From Bacteroidota bacterium (lineage in GTDB: Bacteria; Bacteroidota; Bacteroidia; B-17B0; Aurantibacillaceae): a stretch of 64,000 bases of DNA. Positions 54,582-62,044 of the stretch are shown here, one piece after another. The stretch lies in NCBI GenBank assembly GCA_030684395.1, contig JAUXTT010000025.1, forward strand, positions 114,033 to 178,032, read 5' to 3'. The position numbers and the translations under genes are program-made. A model generated the notes under the pieces. That model was not told the origin of the DNA. It saw only the letters and a list, made by a program, of their open reading frames with translations, and made no database searches. How positions within the stretch are numbered: position 1 is the stretch's first letter; every line of letters starts with the position of its first letter.

Positions 54582-55061
54582 ATGGAGCAGTTAATAATAG
54601 ATAATAAACTCATTAATCAGTTTAAGCAGGACAAAAATGTGGAGAATTTGTTGCGTGGTTTTTTATGGCAATTAGCACACGCTACAGAGGCCTGCCAGGG
54701 TATTATTTATGAAGTAAAAAACGGAAACGAAGGCAAAACAGAAGCTGTTTTTTTAAGCTCTTACGCTTATTCACACCCAAACCAAAAGGAGTTAAAATAC
54801 GCCGAAGGGGAAGGTTTTGTTGGGCAAGTATTACATGATAAGAAAGAACTAATCATTTCTAATATCCCTTCCGATTATTTAACCATTGTTTCGGGATTAG
54901 GAAAATCAGCTCCGGCCCATATAGCTATTATACCAATAAAAAATAAAACCGGAAATATGTTTTCCATTATAGAGTTGGCTTCCTTCAGGTCTTTTGATTC
55001 CAATGTGCTTAGTAGCATTAGCAATGCCGAAGTTGAGCTCTATGAACTTATTAATTCGTAA
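54582..55061 (+). CDS. Single GAF-domain protein
   Basis: A 159-residue soluble protein consisting of one GAF domain (EGEGFVGQVLHDKKELIISNIPSDYLTIVSGLGKSAP, then IAIIPIKNKTGNMFSIIELASF). The same wording appears in the GAF of the membrane sensor (GEGLLGQTWQEGETVFLTDIPSDF) and of the next product (GEGLIGQAAVEADVVYRTEIPDNY), so the three GAF domains share descent. It lies 17 bases after the CheB-domain gene and 1 base before the phosphatase gene. Its ligand is unknown; it may sense or relay within the module. Confidence 0.85.
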   Translation: MEQLIIDNKLINQFKQDKNVENLLRGFLWQLAHATEACQGIIYEVKNGNEGKTEAVFLSSYAYSHPNQKELKYAEGEGFVGQVLHDKKELIISNIPSDYLTIVSGLGKSAPAHIAIIPIKNKTGNMFSIIELASFRSFDSNVLSSISNAEVELYELINS

Positions 55062-55062
55062 A

Positions 55063-57633
55063 ATGAAAGAAAGGAAAACCATATCGCTAACTATAGTATC
55101 ATGGCTAATGATAGTGATTTCATTATTGGGAATAGGTGGGTTGGCGGGTTTGTATATTTATTTTCACCACCAACTAATCTCTTCTCAAAATGCACTATTG
55201 GTTGCTGCCGTATGGCTTGTTTTAGTGACATTAACTCTTCTGGTGCTCCGTAATAGGCTGCAACGTTCTTATCAAAAACTCAATCAATTATTGGCTGACC
55301 AAAATATAAAATACCAACAGGCAGTTATACAGGCTCAACGTATTGAAAAAGGGGATTATAAGGTAGCTTCAGATTTAGCTTCTGAAAATAATCCTGTAAT
55401 AGATGCACTCTCTAAAGTGAGTTGGACTATTCAGAACAAAGCAAAGTTAGAAGAAGAGAACAACTGGATTATTACCGGTATTGCCGAAGTGGGAGAATTA
55501 TTAAGAACCAATTCAGAACTTCATAAATTGGGCGAAACACTTACAAAATGTATAACACAAAAAACAAATTCCGTTCAGGCAGCATTTTATGTTGTTAATG
55601 AGCATAACACCTTGCCTCCTACCATTGATTTAGTTTCATGTTATGCCTACAACAGAAAAAAATACATGTATAATTCGTTCCAATTTGGAGAGGGTTTAAT
55701 AGGACAGGCAGCAGTAGAAGCAGATGTTGTATACCGTACGGAGATACCCGATAATTATACAACATTAACCTCAGGATTAATTGGTGATAAAAAACCCAAA
55801 GCCATATTTATACTTCCTTTGATTGCAAATGAAAAAGTGTTTGGAGTAATTGAAATTGCAGCACTTGAACCATATACAGCAAGGGTTAGAAAATTTTTAA
55901 GTGAAACAAGCAAAATAATCGCTCAGGCTATTTTTAATATCAAAGTAAATGAAGACACATTAAAAATGTTGGCAGAATCGCAACAAATGAGTGAGGAGTT
56001 GGGCGAGCAACGTCAGCAACTTATGGAAAATGCCAAAGACATGGCATTGGCTCAGGAAGAGTTGGAAAAAACAAACATACAATTACAGCAAAAAATAACA
56101 GAAGTAAATAATGCACAAAAACGCCAACATGCTTTGTTAGAAAGAGCCTCCGAAATTATTTCCATTTACGAACCGGATGGTACAGTGCGCTACGAATCTC
56201 CATCGATTAAAAATATTTTGGGGTATGATCCAGCCGAGTTTCAAGGTAAAAATGAGCGGAGTAAAATGCATCCTGATGATGTGGATAAATTCGATTTGAA
56301 TTTCGCTCATATCTTAAAGAATCCAACCAATTCTATAACTTTTCAGTTTAGGTATTTAAAACAGGATGGCTCTTTGGTATGGATTGAATCAACCCTTACT
56401 AATTTATTAAACGATCCTGCAATAAATGGAATTATAATGAATTCTCGTGATATTACCATGCAAAAACTGGCAGAACGTGAACAACGTATGCGCGGACAAA
56501 TGCAGGCTTTATCTGAAAATTCACCCGATTTAATTACTCGTTTGGGACTTGATAACAAAGTGTATTACATAAATCCTACTATAGAAACATTTACAAATCA
56601 ACCTGCTCCCGAATTTATTAATCATTTCGTTAATGAAACTTCAATTCCTGCTGAGTTGAAAAATGTGTTTAATCAAATTATTACTGAAGTATCAGATTCA
56701 AAAAGCAAATTTCAATCAGAAATTGAAATCCCATTAAATGAAGGGAAGAGAATTTTTCAGGTTAAAGGCATTCCGGAGTTTAATGAACAGGGTGGATTAG
56801 AAACAACACTTGTTATTTCAACCGATATAACTGAACAAAAAAATGCCGAAAGGGAAATAAAGGACATCAATACTAAAATCCTGGATAGTATTAATTATGC
56901 CCGGCGAATTCAAAAAGCAATTATTCCTAACGATGATTTGATGGGAAGTATATTAGGAGAGTATTTAATGTATTACAAACCAAAAGATGTGGTAAGTGGA
57001 GATTTTCCATGGATATATGTAAACGGTGACTATACATACATTGCAGCGGTTGATTGTACCGGGCATGGAGTTCCCGGGGCAATGATGTCATTAATAGGAT
57101 TTTTATTGTTGAATGATTTGGCAAATGACACTACTCCTAAAACACCTGCGCAAATTTTAAATGGCTTGCATCAAAGGTTGGTTGCCACACTTAAACAGAA
57201 CATGCCGGGAAGTAATTCAAGCGACGGAATGGATCTGGCCATTTGCCGAATTAATAATAGAAACAATGAAGTTATTTTTTCAGGCGCACATCGCCCCTTA
57301 TACCTCATCAGAAATAAAGTTTTTGAAGAATTAAAAGGGGATAAATTTCCAATTGGCGGTATACAATATGAAAAGAAAAGAGTGCCGTTTATTGATTATG
57401 AATTGCAATTGAACAAAGGCGATTCGTTTTTTATGTTTTCTGATGGATTGCCGGATCAGCTGGGTGGACCGGAAAAAAGGAAATTTATGTCTACCCGTGT
57501 ACAAGGTATAATTACTGAAAATACTGAACTCAGTATGCCCGAAATGAAAGTGAAATTTGAAACGGAAATAGAGAGCTGGATGAATGGGCACAAACAAATT
57601 GATGATATTTTGCTTATTGGGAAACGATTTTAA
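55063..57633 (+). CDS. Membrane GAF/PAS/SpoIIE phosphatase
   Basis: From ATG 55063 there are two membrane helices (about residues 7-30 and 43-60) with almost no periplasmic loop, then a GAF domain (about 150-290), a coiled coil and two PAS domains (about 350-600). The C-terminal SpoIIE/PP2C phosphatase is close to that of 42279-43589: SGDFPWIYVNGDY, AAVDCTGHGVPGAMMS, GAHRPLYLIRNKV, GDKFPIGG, MFSDGLPDQLGG. The frame extends back to 54994 over the GAF gene but the ATG after its stop is clearly preferable. No SiaB/SiaC gene lies in this module, so it may act on the SiaC-type proteins encoded at 44731-45488. Confidence 0.92.
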   Translation: MKERKTISLTIVSWLMIVISLLGIGGLAGLYIYFHHQLISSQNALLVAAVWLVLVTLTLLVLRNRLQRSYQKLNQLLADQNIKYQQAVIQAQRIEKGDYKVASDLASENNPVIDALSKVSWTIQNKAKLEEENNWIITGIAEVGELLRTNSELHKLGETLTKCITQKTNSVQAAFYVVNEHNTLPPTIDLVSCYAYNRKKYMYNSFQFGEGLIGQAAVEADVVYRTEIPDNYTTLTSGLIGDKKPKAIFILPLIANEKVFGVIEIAALEPYTARVRKFLSETSKIIAQAIFNIKVNEDTLKMLAESQQMSEELGEQRQQLMENAKDMALAQEELEKTNIQLQQKITEVNNAQKRQHALLERASEIISIYEPDGTVRYESPSIKNILGYDPAEFQGKNERSKMHPDDVDKFDLNFAHILKNPTNSITFQFRYLKQDGSLVWIESTLTNLLNDPAINGIIMNSRDITMQKLAEREQRMRGQMQALSENSPDLITRLGLDNKVYYINPTIETFTNQPAPEFINHFVNETSIPAELKNVFNQIITEVSDSKSKFQSEIEIPLNEGKRIFQVKGIPEFNEQGGLETTLVISTDITEQKNAEREIKDINTKILDSINYARRIQKAIIPNDDLMGSILGEYLMYYKPKDVVSGDFPWIYVNGDYTYIAAVDCTGHGVPGAMMSLIGFLLLNDLANDTTPKTPAQILNGLHQRLVATLKQNMPGSNSSDGMDLAICRINNRNNEVIFSGAHRPLYLIRNKVFEELKGDKFPIGGIQYEKKRVPFIDYELQLNKGDSFFMFSDGLPDQLGGPEKRKFMSTRVQGIITENTELSMPEMKVKFETEIESWMNGHKQIDDILLIGKRF

Positions 57634-57800
57634 CCAATTCAATCTAAATTAAGTTAGCCTTAGCAATAATCCGGCGTGCTCCAACCAAGCCTACTTCCCC
57701 TTCAGACTGATAGGGTAGTGTTTTACAAATTATTTTAAAAAATCCACCAACCATTTTTCAGCACATTCCCCCTTCTTTCATTTCTTCTACTTTTCTGAAG

Positions 57801-57819
57801 CTGTCTGCCGACAGGCAGG
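57801..57819. repeat. Short palindromic CTGCCGACAGGCAG-type repeat
   Basis: The sequence CTGTCTGCCGACAGGCAGG forms a CTGCC-GACA-GGCAG hairpin. Small GC-rich palindromes of this wording are dispersed between genes in AT-rich Bacteroidota genomes. Only one copy is seen in this window, between two convergent genes. Confidence 0.45.
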
Positions 57820-57869
57820 TGAAAACTACGATACACCATAAGCATACACCAAACGACTAAATCACAATC

Positions 57870-58445
57870 CTACTGCTCCTCATGCACATCCACTACTCCA
57901 CCTGTTACAATAAACTTCATGGTATCACCTGATTTGGCATCTACTTTTTTAATATTTTCTTTTGGAACAAATACCAAACGACCTGAGAATGCATAAGAAT
58001 GTGGCATATATACCGCAACTTTATTTTTCATTCCAAAATCGTTTAAGTCTTCGTTGGTAATAAAGCCCATTTCTTCAATTCCGGCAGAGGGGTTAGTGAG
58101 TACTAATACGGGTCGGTTAAATTTCTTTTTGTTCCCAACAAAAGCCTGCATAAAATCTTTAATGGGAGAATACACATGTTTTATTCCAGGAGTATGTTCA
58201 ATTACTTTCTCCATAAAAGCAAACATGGTAGTAAACACAAAAGAAGAAGCAAATACTCCGATGAGAATTATTATTCCTATTACCAAGGCAAGAATAATTG
58301 CCATTCCAATAAAGTTATCTGCTTCCAACCCAAACCATACAAACAAACCGTTAATAAGGCTATAGATCTTTAGCAAGATTATTACGGTAATAGCCAGTGG
58401 TACAATTACCAAAAGACCCTGAGTGAAATATCTGAATAGTTTCAT
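57870..58445 (-). CDS. DUF502 family membrane protein
   Basis: A 191-residue protein with two N-terminal membrane helices (YFTQGLLVIVPLAITVIILLK and IIILIGVFASSFVF region). The conserved DUF502 core follows: IEHTPGIKHVYSPIKDFMQAF, PVLVLTNPSAGIEEMGFIT, VYMPHSYAFSGRLVFVP. The family is widespread and its role is unknown. It stands alone, convergent with the second signalling module. Confidence 0.9.
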   Translation of the reverse strand: MKLFRYFTQGLLVIVPLAITVIILLKIYSLINGLFVWFGLEADNFIGMAIILALVIGIIILIGVFASSFVFTTMFAFMEKVIEHTPGIKHVYSPIKDFMQAFVGNKKKFNRPVLVLTNPSAGIEEMGFITNEDLNDFGMKNKVAVYMPHSYAFSGRLVFVPKENIKKVDAKSGDTMKFIVTGGVVDVHEEQ

Positions 58446-58495
58446 TGCAATTGATTTGGAAACAATAAGGCAAAGATAGTTTATTGGGGCTTACC

Positions 58496-58714
58496 TTTTA
58501 AACACATAGATACATATAGAAAATTCAGGTAGCAGCTTGTTTGTTTTTAGTGATAAAAAGTTCACATCAGTCGCACGGAAGGGAAGCCAAGCTTCCGCTC
58601 TATATGCTCCTTTAACCAACTACAATTTCTATAATCCTTTATATTTACGAATATCTTACTTAAAGGAAAGTACTCCACCCTAAAATAAACCTATGTGATC
58701 TATGTGTTTAAAAA
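58496..58714. repeat. Long-range inverted repeat of the AACACATAGAT type
   Basis: The left arm (58496-58519, TTTTAAACACATAGATACAT and four more bases) is nearly the reverse complement of the right arm (58691-58714, CTATGTGATCTATGTGTTTA and four more). The 170-base interior holds no gene but has a small perfect hairpin GGAAGC-CAA-GCTTCC (58582-58596). This fills most of the 340-base gap between the DUF502 and DUF5606 genes. The form parallels the CACAGAG element at 3162-3313. Confidence 0.55.
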
Positions 58715-58735
58715 TGCCACACATATCTTTAAAAC

Positions 58736-58763
58736 AAAAAAGGTCGCCCTTGTAGGCAACCTT
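58736..58763 (-). terminator. Rho-independent terminator of the DUF5606 gene
   Basis: On the minus strand AAGGTTGCC pairs with GGCGACCTT (one G-U pair) around a six-base loop, followed by a T-run. It lies 23 bases after the DUF5606 stop. Confidence 0.85.
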
Positions 58764-58785
58764 CTTATAAATTTGTGTTTAATTA

Positions 58786-59325
58786 TTAAGCAGTTCCCGC
58801 TTTTCTAACACCTGTGGTTTTTCTGTTACCGGCTGATGTTTTTACTTTTGAGTTATCTTTTTTAGCACCGGCTGCTGCTACTTTTTTCTTCTCTTCAGCT
58901 GTTAGCTTTGTTTTTTTTGTTTCACCCTCTGCTACTGCTTCTTCTGCTTTTAGATTTCCTGTTTCCTGAAGCATGTTGTACCAGCTAAACAATTTACGCA
59001 TGTTAGAAATATAAACACGCTCTTTGTCATAATCAGGAAGAATTTCAGAAAAATAAGCGACGATTGTTTTATCATCTGCTTTGTGGTCCTCAGCTTTCCC
59101 ACCTTTTTCTTTATCAAAGATACTTTTCATGATCTCAGAAATAGGTTTATCTCCACTTTCTGCAAACATACTAATATCTTCCAATGCACTTATTTTACTT
59201 GCGCCAAAAACCGGGAAACGTTTTTTCTCTGTTAATGATTCAACAATAACACCACTTTTAGAACTGGCAACTACCTTAAACAAACCAGGCATACCGTTAA
59301 TTGAAATAATTCCGCTTAAATTCAT
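58786..59325 (-). CDS. DUF5606 domain protein with basic tail
   Basis: Residues 1-130 match the Bacteroidota DUF5606 family (MNLSGIISINGMPGLFKVVASSKSGVIVESL, KRFPVFGASKISALEDISMFA, then a helical LFSWYNMLQETGNL). The last 40 residues are Lys/Ala/Thr-rich and unstructured (KKTKLTAEEKKKVAAAGAKK), a tail that could bind nucleic acid or ribosomes; this is inference. Function unknown. It has its own -7 element about 165 bases upstream and a terminator, so it is monocistronic. Confidence 0.88.
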   Translation of the reverse strand: MNLSGIISINGMPGLFKVVASSKSGVIVESLTEKKRFPVFGASKISALEDISMFAESGDKPISEIMKSIFDKEKGGKAEDHKADDKTIVAYFSEILPDYDKERVYISNMRKLFSWYNMLQETGNLKAEEAVAEGETKKTKLTAEEKKKVAAAGAKKDNSKVKTSAGNRKTTGVRKAGTA

Positions 59326-59488
59326 ATGTTTTTTTTATTTTCTAATTGTCATATGTTATACACCATTCATCATAAGCGCTTAGGCACTTTGGCGCATGGC
59401 TATTTCATATTTCTCTATTTATTTTTAATGTTTCTGGAATTGCTAAATCTATTTAAATGCTCATTCCATAACCTGTTTTAAAGGATTA

Positions 59489-59496
59489 CAAAAGTA
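59489..59496 (-). promoter_or_regulatory. -7 promoter element of the DUF5606 gene
   Basis: On the minus strand this is TACTTTTG, a perfect TAnnTTTG match. The implied leader to the ATG at 59325 is about 160 nt, unusually long, with no recognised riboswitch. Confidence 0.4.
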
Positions 59497-59530
59497 ACAT
59501 TTTTTTAAACAGGAGCAACAATTCAATTAA

Positions 59531-60646
59531 TTAACCCTGTCTTGATTTAAAGAACCAGATAGCACCTGCAACAACCGCAATTGCTGTAATAATTGCCAAT
59601 GCAATCTTAATTGCGCTATACGGACGCTCGCCATGCACTTCACCTGTACGGGCATTAATGGTGAAACGATACACTTTTTCGTTGTATCTGTATGCACTGA
59701 TCCACAAAGGCAGCAAAATATGCTTAAAGGTTACATTGTTGTATTGAGTATTTATGTTATCCACTCTTTGTTCATCACCACCAATGTCTGAACGAACTGT
59801 TGAATCAATGGTTTTCTCCATTACTTTTTTTGCAACATCAAACCCTTCACGTACTTCAACCTGGTAACATTCAGTTTTAAACCCACTTAAAAAGGCATCG
59901 TTGTAATTTACCAACTCAGGAAGATCCCATGGTTCCAGCTCGCGTGTCATTTGGTCTGGTAATGCTTTACTCGCGCAAACCAATACATCATCGAAATCAT
60001 TGTGTACATACCCGCTAACTGAACTCCATCTGGTGTGACGTACTTGTCTTGTTTGGGTTTTACCTTCCGAATCAGTATAACTTTCGGTTACATAATAATA
60101 ATCACCTCTTTCACCTCTATAGTCACTGTTAGTGTTACTATCATAAGTCCAATAAGGTAAATACATTCCGTTTAATTTATCGGAAGTTCTGGAAGCATAT
60201 TCTTTCAGATCATTGGGTGCCCACCACAAACTCTTTACCCAATCAATGAACAAGCCATCCGCCTTTTTTCTTTCAATTTTGAAAGGCAGCATGTATTTTG
60301 GTTTTATTAAAGTTCGTGCACCGCCGTTGGAAAGAATTAAAGGTGTAGCACAAAATGCACAATTATCTGCTGTTACATTTGGAGCAAGTGTTGATGAAGC
60401 TCCGCAACCGTTACACTTAACCGTGTTAACAACTTGTTCTTCCTGTCCGCCCGATTTTTCCGATAAAAATTTATCAAAATCTATTTCCTGAGTACTTGCT
60501 TTTTCTACTTTTATTTCGTTGGCAGCACCGCAGTACTGGCAACTAAGGTTAGTGGTTCCTACAGCGTAGGTAAGAAACGCTCCGCAATCTTTACATTTAA
60601 TTTTATGCTGATCTATTTCAGCAGTTTTTTCGTTGAACTCATTCAT
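59531..60646 (-). CDS. Zinc-ribbon membrane protein (YdjG-like)
   Basis: The N-terminus has a zinc ribbon (CKDCGAFLTYAVGTTNLSCQYCG, residues 18-40) and a second one (CNGCG, then CAFC, about 78-98). A large beta-rich domain follows with aromatic motifs (SLWWAPNDLKEYA, LNGMYLPYWTYDS, HILLPLWISAYRYNEKVY). The C-terminus has a single membrane helix (IKIALAIITAIAVVAGAIWFF) and a short basic end. The family is often labelled PriA-like in databases, without basis. Bacillus subtilis has a comparable pair: zinc-ribbon YdjG and SPFH protein YdjI in one operon. Here an SPFH gene lies just upstream, so a membrane-stress complex is plausible. Confidence 0.8.
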   Translation of the reverse strand: MNEFNEKTAEIDQHKIKCKDCGAFLTYAVGTTNLSCQYCGAANEIKVEKASTQEIDFDKFLSEKSGGQEEQVVNTVKCNGCGASSTLAPNVTADNCAFCATPLILSNGGARTLIKPKYMLPFKIERKKADGLFIDWVKSLWWAPNDLKEYASRTSDKLNGMYLPYWTYDSNTNSDYRGERGDYYYVTESYTDSEGKTQTRQVRHTRWSSVSGYVHNDFDDVLVCASKALPDQMTRELEPWDLPELVNYNDAFLSGFKTECYQVEVREGFDVAKKVMEKTIDSTVRSDIGGDEQRVDNINTQYNNVTFKHILLPLWISAYRYNEKVYRFTINARTGEVHGERPYSAIKIALAIITAIAVVAGAIWFFKSRQG

Positions 60647-60688
60647 ACAATAATACGGTTACTGATCTATAATTAAAAAGGAAGAAAT

Positions 60689-60721
60689 AAAAAGTGCTGC
60701 AAAAAATTTGCAGCACTTTTT
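60689..60721 (-). terminator. Rho-independent terminator after the SPFH gene
   Basis: A near-perfect hairpin AAAAAGTGCTGC / GCAGCACTTTTT with AT-rich loop and T-run lies 14 bases after the SPFH stop. It is symmetric, so it could work in both directions. It separates the SPFH gene from the zinc-ribbon gene and would lower read-through. Confidence 0.85.
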
Positions 60722-60734
60722 AGTATTAATTAAA

Positions 60735-61901
60735 TTACGCGATTGGCGGTGGCGGTGGCGGCATTGCTCCAAACAAAGCCTGTAATTCAGGAACTCCTGA
60801 AGCAGGTCCCCAAGCGGGCATTCCTTGTTTCCAAACTTGTGATGCAGCCGTAAACTGTCCGCCTGCTATCATCCCTTGTAGCTGCTGAACAGCAAAAGGT
60901 CCTGTTTGTTGTCCGTTCACTGCAACAAAATACGCCGACATTTGTGGTGGTGGAGGCGGTGTATTTTGCATACCCGGTTGCTGCATTTGTTGTTGTTGTT
61001 GTTGTTGTTGTTGTTGGTTAGGATTGAACTGGTTTTGTTGGAACATACCAGCCATTTGATTGCCCATACCCATTCCCATACCCATTCCCATTCCTGCACC
61101 CATCATGCCGCCACCGTTAGGGTTGTTTGCGGCAGCCTGCATTGCATCAGCAGCTTGCATTTGAGAATATGCGCCAAGGTTTCCTAAGATCCCCATACTT
61201 GAACGTGCGTCAAGTTTTTTCTCCACCTCTTCAGGTAATGAAATATTTTCGATTAAGAATTTAGTTATGTCTAACCCAATCTCGTTGAAATCAGCACGAA
61301 CTTTATCTGCTACTAATTTGGAAAACTCATCCATATTAGAAGTCATATCAATTACCGGAACTTTACTTTCCGCAATTGCATCCATACCACGTGTAACAAC
61401 TAAGTTTCTTAATTGCTCGTTGATCTCATCAACACTAAAGTCAGGATTTGTTCCTGAAATTTCTTTTAAGAATAAACCTGCATCACTTACTTTAAAAGCA
61501 AAACTTCCGAATGCTCTGATACGGATTGGTCCGAACTCAGGGCAGCGGTACATTGCAGGGTTTTTAGTTCCCCATTTTTGGTTAGGAAATTGTTTTGTAT
61601 TTACGAAGAAAACATCCGCTTTAAACGGGCTATCAAAACCATACTTCCATCCCTTTAAGGTAGAAAGCAATGGCATGTTTTGTGTTTTTAATTCATACAT
61701 ACCCGGCTTGAAAACATCTGCAAGAGTACCTTCATTTAAAAATACAGCCTGCTGACTTTCTCTTACCGTAAGTTTTGCACCATTCTTAATTTCATGATCT
61801 CCATTTTTACGTGGATATTTCCATACAATAGCATCCGTACTGGCATCAACCCACTCAATGACGTCAATTAATTCACTTTTTACAAAATCAAATAATCCCA
61901 T
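60735..61901 (-). CDS. SPFH-domain protein with poly-Gln linker and GYF-2 domain
   Basis: Residues 1-235 form an SPFH/band-7 domain of the YdjI type (VIEWVDASTDAIVWKYP, QAVFLNEGTLADVFKPGMYEL, VRADFNEIGLDITKFLIENISLPEEV). A Met/Gly repeat (MGAGMGMGMGMGMGN), ten glutamines and a Pro-rich stretch link it to a C-terminal GYF_2/DUF4339 domain (YFVAVNGQQTGPFAVQQLQGMIAGG, MPAWGPASGVPELQALF) with a final poly-Pro. SPFH proteins form membrane-bound scaffolds; GYF domains bind Pro-rich peptides. No transmembrane segment is seen, so membrane attachment would come from the zinc-ribbon partner encoded downstream. It was probably derived from the YdjI family. Confidence 0.88.
   Translation of the reverse strand: MGLFDFVKSELIDVIEWVDASTDAIVWKYPRKNGDHEIKNGAKLTVRESQQAVFLNEGTLADVFKPGMYELKTQNMPLLSTLKGWKYGFDSPFKADVFFVNTKQFPNQKWGTKNPAMYRCPEFGPIRIRAFGSFAFKVSDAGLFLKEISGTNPDFSVDEINEQLRNLVVTRGMDAIAESKVPVIDMTSNMDEFSKLVADKVRADFNEIGLDITKFLIENISLPEEVEKKLDARSSMGILGNLGAYSQMQAADAMQAAANNPNGGGMMGAGMGMGMGMGMGNQMAGMFQQNQFNPNQQQQQQQQQQMQQPGMQNTPPPPPQMSAYFVAVNGQQTGPFAVQQLQGMIAGGQFTAASQVWKQGMPAWGPASGVPELQALFGAMPPPPPPIA
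60987..61016. repeat. Microsatellite (TTG)10 inside the SPFH gene
   Basis: Ten perfect TTG units code for ten glutamines on the minus strand. Slippage would change linker length in whole codons without a frameshift, so length may differ between strains. Confidence 0.9.
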
Positions 61902-61990
61902 GTTTTACAAAATTTAAAAGTTTAAGTAAATGTAATAAAAAGGATTTAATTACTCAATTAATTTACATGATGTTTTTGTAATTTTTATAC

Positions 61991-62025
61991 AAAAAAAGAG
62001 CCATGACTTATCATCATGGCTCTTT
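61991..62025 (-). terminator. Rho-independent terminator of the M43 protease gene
   Basis: A perfect 12-bp stem, AAAGAGCCATGA with TCATGGCTCTTT around a seven-base loop, followed by T's on the minus strand. It begins about 20 bases after the stop at 62045. Confidence 0.92.
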
Positions 62026-62044
62026 CATATAAGGTTTGAATTTA

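Noticed and set aside
60906..61187. Plus-strand frame rich in Leu and His opposite the SPFH gene
   Set aside because: It is the antisense reading of the poly-Gln and Met/Gly repeats and has no independent support.
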